Source: Proteiniphilum sp. UBA4977 (GTDB lineage: Bacteria > Bacteroidota > Bacteroidia > Bacteroidales > Dysgonomonadaceae). Taken from it: a DNA stretch of 43,199 nucleotides. Every line of letters begins with the position of its first letter. Position 1 is the first letter of the stretch. Location: contig DGZP01000052.1 of assembly GCA_002398565.1 (NCBI GenBank), forward strand, positions 90,865-134,063, given 5' to 3'. Position numbers and translations under genes: made by a program. Positions 1 to 9,200 of the stretch are shown piece after piece. Under the pieces are notes generated by a model. It saw only the letters and a list, made by a program, of their open reading frames with translations, made no database searches and had not been told where the DNA came from.

Positions 1-2
1 AT

Positions 3-1022
3 CCTTACACCAACCTGCGCAGCCCCAACAATAACTGGGACTTCTGGAGCAGCCTGCCTGAAGCGCTTCATCAGGTTACCATTACAATGAGCGACAGGGG
101 GATTCCACGCAGTTACCGGCACATGCATGGTTTTGGAAGCCATACCTACAGTTTCATCAATGCCGACAATGTACGTTATTGGGTGAAATTTCATTTCGTG
201 ACCCAGCAGGGCATTGAAAATCTTACTGATGAAGCGGCCGGCGAAGTGATCGGAAACGATCGCGAGAGCCATCAGCGTGATCTGTTTGAAGCCATAGGCA
301 ACGGCGACTTTCCAAAGTGGAAAATGTACATTCAAATCATGACCGAGGGGCAGGCCGGACAGATGCCCTACAATCCGTTCGATCTCACCAAGGTATGGTA
401 CAAAGGTGAGTTCCCACTTATCCCTGTGGGTGAGTTTGAGTTGAATCGAAATCCCGACAACTATTTTCAGGATGTGGAACAGGCTGCCTTTAATCCGGCC
501 AATGTAGTACCCGGCATTGGCTTCTCTCCAGACCGGATGCTGCAGGGACGACTCTTCTCCTATGGTGACGCACAGCGTTATCGGCTGGGAGTGAACCATC
601 ATCAGATTCCGGTGAATTATCCAAGGGGTGTAAAGGGAGGTTATAACTCCTACCACCGCGACGGACAAATGCGTGTGGATGGCAACCATGGCGCTACGCT
701 GCATTATGAACCAAACAGTTACAACGTCTGGCGGGAACAACCGGAACATGATGATCCTGTTCAGAAAGTGAACGGCGACATCAAGCGATGGGACTTCCGC
801 GAGGATGATGATAACTATTACGAACAGCCAGGCAAACTGTTCCGTTTAATGAAACCGGACGAACAACAACGTCTCTTTGCAAACACGGCACGCAACATGG
901 GCGACAGTGATGAGATCATCAAGATCCGTCATATTGGCAACTGCTATAAAGCCGATCCTGCCTATGGCAGGGGTGTGGCCGACGCCTTGGGAATTTCCTA
1001 CGATAAAGCGGGAATACAATAG
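3..1022 (+). CDS. katA: Catalase (heme, clade-typical), 5'-truncated by window edge
   Basis: Monofunctional heme catalase that decomposes hydrogen peroxide to water and oxygen in the cytoplasm. The reading frame is open from base 3, so the gene begins before the window and the N-terminal part with the catalytic histidine is not visible. An in-frame ATG at 87 is internal: residues upstream of it (PYTNLRSPNNNWDFW) still read as catalase. The proximal heme-ligand signature RLFSYGDAQ lies at 549-575, with the tyrosine codon at 561-563, and MHGFGSHTYSFIN upstream is also typical. The C-terminus follows the ordinary small-subunit type with no extra flavodoxin-like domain. The symbol is generic, since Bacteroidales use both katA and katB. 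Family assignment is secure. Confidence 0.96.
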   Translation, partial: PYTNLRSPNNNWDFWSSLPEALHQVTITMSDRGIPRSYRHMHGFGSHTYSFINADNVRYWVKFHFVTQQGIENLTDEAAGEVIGNDRESHQRDLFEAIGNGDFPKWKMYIQIMTEGQAGQMPYNPFDLTKVWYKGEFPLIPVGEFELNRNPDNYFQDVEQAAFNPANVVPGIGFSPDRMLQGRLFSYGDAQRYRLGVNHHQIPVNYPRGVKGGYNSYHRDGQMRVDGNHGATLHYEPNSYNVWREQPEHDDPVQKVNGDIKRWDFREDDDNYYEQPGKLFRLMKPDEQQRLFANTARNMGDSDEIIKIRHIGNCYKADPAYGRGVADALGISYDKAGIQ

Positions 1023-1386
1023 ACATTTGCACCCCCGGTTTATTTACGTTCGGGCAAGCTACGCAATCAAAAATATGATTGCCCACATTACCGGCGTGAT
1101 CTGCGAGCATGCCAAGCCAAGTCGTGCATTAAAAATTGCCGGTGCTATCTCCGCAGTCACGCTCTCCGCATTAATGGCAATGAAAAATGAAGAGGTCGCC
1201 TTCCAGGAATGAATTATCTATAACGAGATAGATCAGACAATTCGAAATCTGATATGCATCGTACAAAAGGAATGGTCGAAACTGATAAAATCGCGTTGGA
1301 TATTCTTACACACAAACAATAGAATCATTTAACGCAACAAAAATCTTTATAACCCTTATTAACTTAGGTTTTTATCCCTTGATTAT
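1023..1386. other. Intergenic region between catalase and dsbD
   Basis: About 360 bases without a convincing gene. A 7-bp inverted repeat (GCAATCA / TGATTGC, 1063-1082) with a 6-base loop follows the catalase stop but lacks a T-tract, so it is at best a weak terminator or mRNA stabiliser. An overlapping frame stays open to 1212 but shows no recognisable domain. The segment 1290-1390 is AT-rich and leads into the dsbD promoter. Confidence 0.5.
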
Positions 1387-1394
1387 TAACTTTG
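1387..1394 (+). promoter_or_regulatory. Bacteroidetes -7 element upstream of dsbD
   Basis: TAACTTTG matches the Bacteroidetes -7 consensus TAnnTTTG. Transcription would begin near 1401, giving a leader of about 20 bases before the ATG at 1422. No clean TTTG -33 box is visible at the usual spacing. The element argues against the upstream in-frame TTG at 1392 as start. Confidence 0.5.
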
Positions 1395-1421
1395 CAGATT
1401 TGTAAGGAAATAGATAAAAGT

Positions 1422-3473
1422 ATGCATATAAAAAGATCAATCGCTTTATTCGGTTTGTTGTTTCTTTGCCTTACCATGGTTTTTTCTCAGGACGAAGTGG
1501 TCTGGGCCTTCTCGTTAAAAGACGTGGGAAACGGTGAAATTGAACTTGTTGCAGATGCTCAAATAAAGCAGGGATGGTATCTTTATGATACAAGTATTCC
1601 CGACGGCGGACCTACCCCCACGCAAATCAGCTTCGACCAAATTGCCGGTGCAGAGGTGATTGGAGATTTTCATGCCGAAACAAAGGCAAAAGTGAAATAC
1701 GACGGCATCTTTCAGATGACTATTGGCACATTCCAGAATAATGCCCGGTTCATACAACGGCTGAAGGTGACCGAAAAAGCCGGGTTCATACTTCAGGGTG
1801 ACGTAAGGGCTCAGGCATGCGACAACAGCAGTTGTACCCCTCCCCTGCCGAACGATTTTTCCTTTACGGCAGCACAATTACCGGCGACAGTGACTGCGAA
1901 GGCATCTGCGCCAAACACACCCGTTCCATCAGCCACAAGCGAAACAAGTCTGCCGCTCATACCCTTTACACCTGCACAAGTTACGGACAGCCTGCAAACC
2001 ATCTCGCCCGTCGCTGTCTCCTCAGACGGTATCGATAGTGATCTGCTCTGGACACCGGTAACCAAGGAACTCCAAGATTTCGGGATGAAAGGAAGTACTG
2101 CCGGCATGTCGCTGTTCTGGATTTTCATCTCCGGCTTCATCGGGGGTCTCATCGCATTAATTACCCCGTGTGTCTGGCCCATGATTCCTATGACAGTGAG
2201 TTTTTTCCTGAAACGTAATAAAAAGGAGAAAAAGAAAGCTGTCACTGAAGCAATGGTCTACGGTGCCGCCATTATTATCATCTATGTGATACTGGGACTG
2301 CTTATTACCGGCATCTTTGGTGCCAGTGCACTGAATAATCTGGCTACCAGTGCCCTGTTCAATCTTATTTTCTTTGCCCTGCTGGTGGTGTTTGCCATTG
2401 CCTTCTTCGGAGGCTTTGAAATGGTGCTGCCTGCAAAGTGGACCAATAAGATGGATGAAAGGGCAGATAAAACATCAGGAGCACTGAGCATTTTCTTTAT
2501 GGCATTCACTCTGGTCCTGGTATCCTTCTCCTGTACAGGCCCCATCATAGGTACATTACTGGTAGAGGCAGCCCTGTCGGGCAGTATCCTTGGCCCCGCT
2601 ATTGGTATGCTCGGATTTGCCATAGCTCTTGCCGTCCCCTTTGTACTCTTCGCCATCTTCCCGTCATGGTTATCCAACCTCCCCAGATCGGGTGGTTGGT
2701 TGAATTCGGTAAAAGTGGTACTGGGTTTCCTTGAATTGGCTCTGGCACTTAAATTTCTATCCGTGGCCGACCTTGCCTACGGTTGGGGAATCCTGGACAG
2801 GGAAGTCTTTCTCGTATTATGGATTGTGATCTTCTCTCTGCTGGGAGTCTACCTCCTGGGTAAAATTAAATTCCCGGGCGACAGTGATGTGCCACATGTC
2901 ACCATACCCCGTCTTTTTCTGTCAATCATCTCGCTTGCCTTTGCCCTCTATATGATCCCCGGATTGTGGGGCGCTCCGCTAAAGGCAATCAGCGCCTTCT
3001 CACCTCCTCTCTACACACAGGACTTCAATATGTACGACGGCGAGGTACATGCCCAGGCAATGGAGTACGAAACCGGTATCGCGCTGGCAAAACAGCAAAA
3101 TAAACCGGTGCTGATAGACTTTTCCGGTTACGGCTGTGTGAATTGCCGAAAGATGGAGGCATCGGTATGGACCGACCCCCGAGTAAAAGATATTCTTGAT
3201 AATGAGTATATCCTCATCACACTCATGGTGGATGATAAAACCAAGCTTCCCGAGGTTGTCGAAGTAGATGAAAACGGCAGAACAACCCGGCTGAAGACCA
3301 TCGGTGATAAATGGAGTTACCTTCAGCGTCACAAGTTCGGGGCCAATGCTCAACCCTATTATATCGCGCTCGATCATGACGGAAAACCATTAAGCCCCTC
3401 CTACGCATACGATGAAAATGTGGAGCGTTACATTGAATTTCTCCAAACCGGATTGACCAATTTTAAAAAATAA
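1422..3473 (+). CDS. dsbD: Thiol:disulfide interchange protein DsbD
   Basis: Transmembrane electron transporter that carries reducing equivalents from cytoplasmic thioredoxin to periplasmic thiol proteins, including apocytochrome c maturation factors. The 683-residue protein has a signal peptide (residues 1-22), an N-terminal immunoglobulin-like DsbD-alpha domain with the redox pair C133/C138 (ACDNSSCTPP), a central multi-helix domain with the paired cysteines in ITPCVWP and SFSCTGP, and a C-terminal thioredoxin domain with CVNC at 572-575. All three redox centres are therefore present. The ATG at 1422 is chosen over an in-frame TTG at 1392 because the signal peptide begins there and a -7 element overlaps the TTG. 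A strong terminator follows. It may supply electrons for the cytochrome c assembly system encoded about 20 kb away; that link is inference. Confidence 0.95.
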   Translation: MHIKRSIALFGLLFLCLTMVFSQDEVVWAFSLKDVGNGEIELVADAQIKQGWYLYDTSIPDGGPTPTQISFDQIAGAEVIGDFHAETKAKVKYDGIFQMTIGTFQNNARFIQRLKVTEKAGFILQGDVRAQACDNSSCTPPLPNDFSFTAAQLPATVTAKASAPNTPVPSATSETSLPLIPFTPAQVTDSLQTISPVAVSSDGIDSDLLWTPVTKELQDFGMKGSTAGMSLFWIFISGFIGGLIALITPCVWPMIPMTVSFFLKRNKKEKKKAVTEAMVYGAAIIIIYVILGLLITGIFGASALNNLATSALFNLIFFALLVVFAIAFFGGFEMVLPAKWTNKMDERADKTSGALSIFFMAFTLVLVSFSCTGPIIGTLLVEAALSGSILGPAIGMLGFAIALAVPFVLFAIFPSWLSNLPRSGGWLNSVKVVLGFLELALALKFLSVADLAYGWGILDREVFLVLWIVIFSLLGVYLLGKIKFPGDSDVPHVTIPRLFLSIISLAFALYMIPGLWGAPLKAISAFSPPLYTQDFNMYDGEVHAQAMEYETGIALAKQQNKPVLIDFSGYGCVNCRKMEASVWTDPRVKDILDNEYILITLMVDDKTKLPEVVEVDENGRTTRLKTIGDKWSYLQRHKFGANAQPYYIALDHDGKPLSPSYAYDENVERYIEFLQTGLTNFKK

Positions 3474-3481
3474 ACACGGGT

Positions 3482-3513
3482 AAAGAGGTCATGCCGACCT
3501 CTTTGCTTTTTTT
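3482..3513 (+). terminator. Intrinsic terminator after dsbD
   Basis: A perfect 9-bp stem (AAAGAGGTC / GACCTCTTT) with a 5-base loop (ATGCC) is followed by a run of seven Ts at 3507-3513. It sits 8 bases after the dsbD stop and ends only 5 bases before the mazG start codon, leaving no room for a separate mazG promoter after it. Confidence 0.9.
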
Positions 3514-3518
3514 CAGAT

Positions 3519-4316
3519 ATGAACACCAGAGTACAAAAAATGGAGGCTTTCGGGCGGCTGCTCGACATAATGGATGAACTGCGGGAGAAATGCCCGTGGG
3601 ACAGGGTACAGACCAACGAGAGCCTGAGGGCCAACACCATTGAAGAGACCTATGAGCTGATAGAAGCCATTCTCAGCAACGACAATGATGAAATAAAAAA
3701 AGAACTGGGCGATCTTTTGCTCCATGTGGTCTTTTATGCAAAAATAGGAGAAGAAAAACAGGCATTTGATGTGGCTGATGTCTGCAATGCCATCTGCGAC
3801 AAACTTATCTTCCGTCACCCACATGTATTTGGTGATAAGAGCGCCGACAGCGCAAGCATGGTAGAAAAATCATGGGAACAGATCAAGCTGAAAGAGAACG
3901 GAGGAAATAAAACGGTACTCGAAGGTGTACCAGAATCACTGCCCTCAATGATTAAGGCATACAGGATACAGGATAAGGCCCGCAATGCGGGGTTTGATTG
4001 GAATAAGCGGCACGATGTGTGGGATAAGGTAAAGGAGGAGCTTGGAGAGTTGGAGGTAGAAATTGAGAAGATGGAGGCCGACAGGATGGAGGCCGAGTTT
4101 GGAGACCTGCTTTTCAGCATCATCAATGCAGCCCGACTCTACAAGGTGAATCCCGACAATGCGCTGGAACGTACCAATCGGAAATTCATGTTCCGCTTCA
4201 ATTACATGGAAAAGAAAGTAAAAGCACAGGGACACTCACTGAAAGGTATGCCACTCGAAAAAATGGAAGAAATATGGCTGGAAGCAAAAAGCATTGAAAA
4301 TAAAAGTGACGTATGA
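3519..4316 (+). CDS. mazG: Nucleoside triphosphate pyrophosphohydrolase MazG
   Basis: Hydrolyses (d)NTPs, including damaged or excess ones, to the monophosphate and pyrophosphate, and is linked to house-cleaning and ppGpp-related stress responses. The 265 residues hold two MazG repeats. The first is catalytic-looking (KCPWDR at about 25, then the EETYE...ELGDLL metal-binding pattern at about 47-70). The second (VKEELGELEVEIE...EFGDLLFSI, about 170-205) also keeps acidic residues. Length and two-domain layout match E. coli-type MazG. The start ATG lies immediately after the dsbD terminator, and the stop overlaps the next gene by ATGA, suggesting translational coupling. Expression must come from read-through or a promoter inside dsbD. 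Confidence 0.95.
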   Translation: MNTRVQKMEAFGRLLDIMDELREKCPWDRVQTNESLRANTIEETYELIEAILSNDNDEIKKELGDLLLHVVFYAKIGEEKQAFDVADVCNAICDKLIFRHPHVFGDKSADSASMVEKSWEQIKLKENGGNKTVLEGVPESLPSMIKAYRIQDKARNAGFDWNKRHDVWDKVKEELGELEVEIEKMEADRMEAEFGDLLFSIINAARLYKVNPDNALERTNRKFMFRFNYMEKKVKAQGHSLKGMPLEKMEEIWLEAKSIENKSDV

Positions 4317-4516
4317 GTAAAAATCGGCTCTGCCCGCAATGCAAGATACGGCGTTTCTACCTGCTTAACAGTGCAGGAGAGCGGCTGGTTGTGACAGTCT
4401 CGGAAGATAAGAAAATCCATCCGATTCACGCGGATGAATCGCTGGATGGATTTGACACGACACTTCTGTATTGTCTGGGCTGTTCCTGGAAAGGGACAGT
4501 CAATAACCTGTACTGA
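4313..4516 (+). CDS. Small zinc-ribbon protein coupled to mazG
   Basis: A 67-residue protein whose start overlaps the mazG stop by 4 bases. It carries CPQC near the N-terminus (residues 7-10) and CLGC near the C-terminus, spaced like a treble-clef or rubredoxin-like zinc ribbon. Between them is a short beta-rich stretch (ERLVVTVSEDKKIHPIH). I do not recognise a named family. The overlap and codon usage like that of mazG argue that it is real. A zinc-binding accessory or nucleic-acid-binding role is only inference. It ends 3 bases before the convergent UPF0316 gene. Confidence 0.7.
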   Translation: MSKNRLCPQCKIRRFYLLNSAGERLVVTVSEDKKIHPIHADESLDGFDTTLLYCLGCSWKGTVNNLY

Positions 4517-4519
4517 AAA

Positions 4520-5083
4520 TTACTTTCCTGTTCTCCAACGGGTAAGAATGTTTCTCCGTTTCGGGAAAATGCCGTTTTGTTTGGTACGGACATCCTCTAC
4601 CACATAAAAAATATTGTTGTCAAAATCGTTGAGTGTACCCTCCAATGTTTTCATCTCCTTGCGATCTACCACCGTCTCAATAATATCTACTTCGTCTGTT
4701 GATCCTGTTCCATGCGTCAGGGTAGCTCCTATATTCAGCTTGTTAAGCTTCAGCACCAGCTCTTTCCCGTTCTTTTGCGTATAGATACGGCATAACACGA
4801 TGCCGTAAGCAATTCTGTTTTCGAGTAGGATACCCATATAGTTGCCTGTTGCGTATCCGGCCGCGTAGGAGAGGTAAGCCACCATATCATTGGCTCTTGA
4901 AAGTATCTGAGAAATGACCACAACCCAGATAAATACCTCTATAAAGCCAATTAAGGGCGCTTTATATTTTTCGCCTTTCGAAACAAAAATAATTCGCAGG
5001 GTACCCAGCGACACGTCAATCACACGTCCAAAAAATATGATTACAGGCAGCAGCCAGGGGTAAACATCTAAAAAATCAAACAT
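4520..5083 (-). CDS. UPF0316 membrane protein (DUF5698 + DUF2179)
   Basis: Integral membrane protein of unknown function. The N-terminal half has about three hydrophobic segments with the family-typical GRVIDVSLGTLRIIFVSKG motif (DUF5698). The C-terminal half is a soluble DUF2179 domain (THGTGSTDEVDIIETVVDRKE) of the kind also found in YitT-type proteins, where it is thought to bind a small ligand. The length (187 residues) fits UPF0316. An upstream in-frame TTG at 5092 exists, but the ATG at 5083 is a better start. Its 3' end meets the mazG-linked zinc-ribbon gene tail to tail with 3 bases between. Confidence 0.88.
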   Translation of the reverse strand: MFDFLDVYPWLLPVIIFFGRVIDVSLGTLRIIFVSKGEKYKAPLIGFIEVFIWVVVISQILSRANDMVAYLSYAAGYATGNYMGILLENRIAYGIVLCRIYTQKNGKELVLKLNKLNIGATLTHGTGSTDEVDIIETVVDRKEMKTLEGTLNDFDNNIFYVVEDVRTKQNGIFPKRRNILTRWRTGK

Positions 5084-5190
5084 AAGAATCAAATTCAGTA
5101 ATTAGAAGTCAGCACCAGAAATCCGCCTTTTCTACGCAACGATGCGTGATAGATGGTTACAGTACTTTTGCAAAATGTATATCTAATAAG

Positions 5191-6222
5191 TCAAGCCTCC
5201 GGAATCAGGGTCCGCAGGTAACCGATAAAATCCCGGATATCTTCTTCCGTGGTATCCCACGAACAGACAAGTCGCATTTCGTTACGACTTTCATCCCAGT
5301 CGTAAAAGAAATAACGCTCACGCAACTTATCGGTAATCTCTTTGGGAAGAATGAAAAACAGGGCATTTGATTCCACAGGTTGTGTAATCTCAATTCCTTT
5401 CACATGTTTCATCTCCTCCCACAATAAGCGGGCTGAAGCATTGGATTTTCGTGCATTCTCCAGCCACAGGTTCTCACTCAGGTAGGGAATAAACTGCGCT
5501 GTAATATATCGCATCTTGGAATAGAGTTGCGTGGTTTGCTTCCTGTAATATTTGAGATGTCCGGCCAGCTCCTTCCGCAACGGAACAAGTGCCTCACCAA
5601 ACATCAATCCATTTTTTGTGCCACCCAGTGTAAAGATATCCACACCGCAATCCACAGTGATTTCTTTGAGCGAGACATTGAGGTATGCACAGGCGTTGGC
5701 AATGCGTGTACCATCCACAAAGAGATACATCTCATGGGCATGAGCCAGGTCGGCAAGCATCCTTATTTCATCGGGTGTATAACAGGTTCCCAACTCAGTT
5801 GTCTGCGAGATCGCAATTACTTTTGGCTGGGAATGGTGTTCAAAGCCGAAGCCATGCAGGTGCGGGCGGACCAGTTCAGGGGTTAGCTTTCCATCGGGAG
5901 TAACGACCTCTTTTAACGAAGCGCCGGTCGACTTCACCGGTGCGCCGCACTCATCCACGGCTATGTGTGCCGTAGCCGCACAAATGACGGAATGAAAGGG
6001 TAATGTACAGGCCTGCAAGGCCACCACGTTCGCGCCGGTGCCGTTGAAAAGGAAGGAAGGCTCTATGCTGCTATCTTCGAGCAAGACGCGTATTTCCTCC
6101 TCTGCCTGCCGGGTCCATATGTCATCGCCGTAAGCGATGGTATGATCTATGTTCGCTTCCGTCAATGCGCGGATGATGCGCGGATGAACTCCCGAATTAT
6201 TGTCGCTTCCAAAACTCCGCAT
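5191..6222 (-). CDS. ltaE: Low-specificity L-threonine aldolase (PLP, fold type I)
   Basis: Cleaves L-threonine or L-allo-threonine to glycine and acetaldehyde using pyridoxal phosphate. The 343-residue protein has the beta-eliminating-lyase fold: SDNNSGVHP at the N-terminus (substrate/PLP region), GTGANV at about 61-66, the cofactor-contacting FVDGTRIANA at about 168-177, and the Schiff-base lysine in TLGGTKNG (K203). Length is normal. The gene starts 33 bases after the metH stop on the same strand but has its own -7 element in the gap. Some members prefer other beta-hydroxy amino acids, so exact substrate preference is open. Confidence 0.93.
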   Translation of the reverse strand: MRSFGSDNNSGVHPRIIRALTEANIDHTIAYGDDIWTRQAEEEIRVLLEDSSIEPSFLFNGTGANVVALQACTLPFHSVICAATAHIAVDECGAPVKSTGASLKEVVTPDGKLTPELVRPHLHGFGFEHHSQPKVIAISQTTELGTCYTPDEIRMLADLAHAHEMYLFVDGTRIANACAYLNVSLKEITVDCGVDIFTLGGTKNGLMFGEALVPLRKELAGHLKYYRKQTTQLYSKMRYITAQFIPYLSENLWLENARKSNASARLLWEEMKHVKGIEITQPVESNALFFILPKEITDKLRERYFFYDWDESRNEMRLVCSWDTTEEDIRDFIGYLRTLIPEA

Positions 6223-6241
6223 GAATTATTTTTTTGTACTG

Positions 6242-6249
6242 CAAAGATA
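6242..6249 (-). promoter_or_regulatory. -7 element for ltaE
   Basis: On the minus strand this reads TATCTTTG, an exact match to TAnnTTTG, placed so that transcription would start near 6235, about 13 bases before the ltaE ATG. The -33 region falls in the 3' end of metH and shows no clear TTTG. Confidence 0.5.
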
Positions 6250-6255
6250 CGAAAC

Positions 6256-9200
6256 TTACCCCAGATTTGCGAGGAGGAATTTCCTTATCTCTTCCGGCTT
6301 CACATTTTTTCGTTTGGCGTAGTCGATCATTTGCTCTTCACTGATCTCACCAATAGAGAAATATTTCGACTCGGGATGAGCAAAGAAGAATCCGCTGACC
6401 GATGCGTTGGGATACATCACGCCATTCTCGGTAAGGGATATACCTATTTCTTCTGTTTTGAGGAGCCTGTGCAGCAGGAAATTGGTCGTCTGATCAGGAA
6501 TGGAAGGGTAACCCACTGCAGGGCGTATACCCTGGTACTTCACCGCAAACAATTCTGCTATAGAAAGCTTCTCGTCGGCCGCATATCCCCAGTATTCCCG
6601 TCGTACCCTTTCGTGCACCCATTCGGTGGCAGTCTCGGCCAGCCTGTCGAGTAATGACTTCATCAGCAGTGCTGAATAATCGTCGCCTTCCTTCTCATAC
6701 CGATGCATTTGCTCATCTGCCCCATCACCGGCGGTTACAGCAAAAGCACCCAGATAATCCCTCTTCCCCGATTCACGGGAAGCGACAAAATCGCTCAGGC
6801 AGAAATATTGATTCTGGTCGGTTTTCTTCTGCTGCCGCAGAAAGGGGAAGAGCGTTTCACCGATGAAAATATTGTCATTCTCACTGTATGCCTCATACAG
6901 CCCGAAGACCGCTTTCACATAATCCACCCGTTCATCTGCAAAACGGTGCAACATATTCTGTGCGTCGTGATACAGCTTTGCAGCTTCCACCGCCTTCTCC
7001 TGTTCATCGTCGCGATAGGATGCTTTCCATTTTTCATAGGCAGCGGCATTATTCCGATCAATGCGGGTGATGGTATGAAATTTGGCGGACAGGTTCCAGG
7101 CAGGAAAAAAGAATTTCCAGTCGATATAGGGTATCAATACATCAATTCCTATCTTCTCCAGTTTCACCCGCCCCATAGTTCGGGGGTGTACCGGCTCGTA
7201 GCTGCCTGTAATCCGGAAAGGGTTTCTGCGGGCTTCTTCCAATGGAACAAGCTCGGTTACCTTCATGGCATGTCCTTCCCGCAAAAGTGCATACTCGCTA
7301 CGTACTTTCCGGACGTAGGCATCTTTATTCTCTGAGCTCATGAGATTGGCTACGGCAGAAGGACTTTGTGAGGCGTCCTTCACATAAACTACAGCACCAT
7401 GCTTATAGCGATGCTCAATCTTCAAGGCCGTATGTAGCTTGGAGGTAGTGGCACCACCAATAAGCAGGGGCATATCAAAGCCGGCCTTTTCCATCTCTTC
7501 AGCCACGATGGCCATCTCTTCAAGGGAAGGAGTAATGAGTCCGCTCAGGCCCACGATATCGGGTTTTTCCCTGATCACCGTGTCGATGATCTTTTCGGGA
7601 GGCACCATCACGCCCAGGTCGATGATCTCATAGTTATTGCATGCCAGCACGATGGAGACGATATTCTTGCCGATGTCGTGCACGTCTCCTTTCACGGTGG
7701 AGAGCAGGATCTTACCTGCTTTCTGTGATCCACCCGACGTGGTCTTTTCTGCTTCGATTGTGGGTTGAAGGATGGCTACCGCCTTTTTCATGGTGCGGGC
7801 CGCCTTCACCACCTGTGGCAGAAACATCTTCCCCGATCCGAAGAGGTCGCCTACCCTGTTCATGCCATCCATCAGGGGTTTATCGATGATATCCACTGCA
7901 CGCGGGTATAACTGTAGCGCCTCAGCCAGATCTTCCTCCAAGTAATCGCCAATACCCTTCACCAGCGCGTAGCTCAGTCGTTCGTCGAGCAAAAGGGTGC
8001 GCCATTCCTGAGTTTTAGATTGTTCTGTTTCGGGAGTTTTCTCATTTTTTATCTTCTCGGCGTAGGCCATAAGTCGTTCCGTGGCATCGTCGCGTCTGTT
8101 TAGTACGGCATCTTCCACAAGCTCTTTCACCTCCGCCGGGATGTCCTCATAAATGACAGACTGGGCCGGATTCACTATTCCCATGTCCATTCCGGCCTGG
8201 ATGGCGTGATAAAGGAAGACCGAGTGCATCATCTCACGAATAGAATCATTGCCACGGAAGGAGAAGGAAAGGTTGCTCACACCGCCACTCACTTTGGCAT
8301 GCGGGAGATGTTCCTTGATCCAGCGGACCGCTTGTATATAATCCACTCCGTAGTTTTTGTGCTCGTCGATTCCTGTAGCAATGGCCAGCACATTGGGATC
8401 GAAAATGATATCATTCGGATCGAATCCATTCCTGATGAGTAACCCGTAAGCTCTCTCACAGATTTCTATACGGCGTTCATAGGTATCTGCCTGTCCCGTC
8501 TCATCGAAGGCCATCACGACCACCGCGGCACCATAGCGCTGTGCCAGCCGGGCATGATGCAGGAATTCCACTTCTCCGTTTTTCAGTGAGATGGAGTTGA
8601 CAATTGGTTTGCCCTGCACACACTTAAGCCCTGCTTCCAGTACTTCCCACTTTGAGGAGTCGATCATGATGGGCACACGGGAAACATCGGGATCGGAAGC
8701 CAGCAGGTTCAGAAAGCGTGTCATCTCCTCTACACCATCCAGTAATCCCTCATCCATGTTGATGTCGAGTACCTGTGCACCGTCCTCCACCTGTTTGCGG
8801 GCAATCTCCAGTGCTTCCTCATATTTTTTCTCCTGGATTAAACGCAGGAACCTGCGCGAACCGGCCACGTTGCAGCGTTCACCAATATTGAGAAAATTAA
8901 TCTGCGGGGAGACTTCCAGCAATTCCAGTCCTGAAAGTTGCATATAAGCCGGATGGCCAGACTTCCTGTGTGGCGTCCCATGTTCCACCATCTGCGCATA
9001 TTCGGCTATGTGTGCGGGGGTGGTGCCGCAGCATCCCCCTACAATGTTTATCAACCCTTCATCGATAAACTCCTTAATCTGTGCAGCCATCTTCTCAGGT
9101 GTCTCATCGTACTCACCCAGCTGATTAGGTAAACCGGCATTGGGATAGGTACTGATAAAGAAAGGTGCTATTTTGCCCAGTTCCTTCACATAAGGTTTCA

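Noticed and set aside
877..1212. 111-codon frame overlapping the catalase 3' end
   Set aside because: The first 145 bases lie in catalase; the rest has no similarity I recognise and no start signal after the catalase stop.
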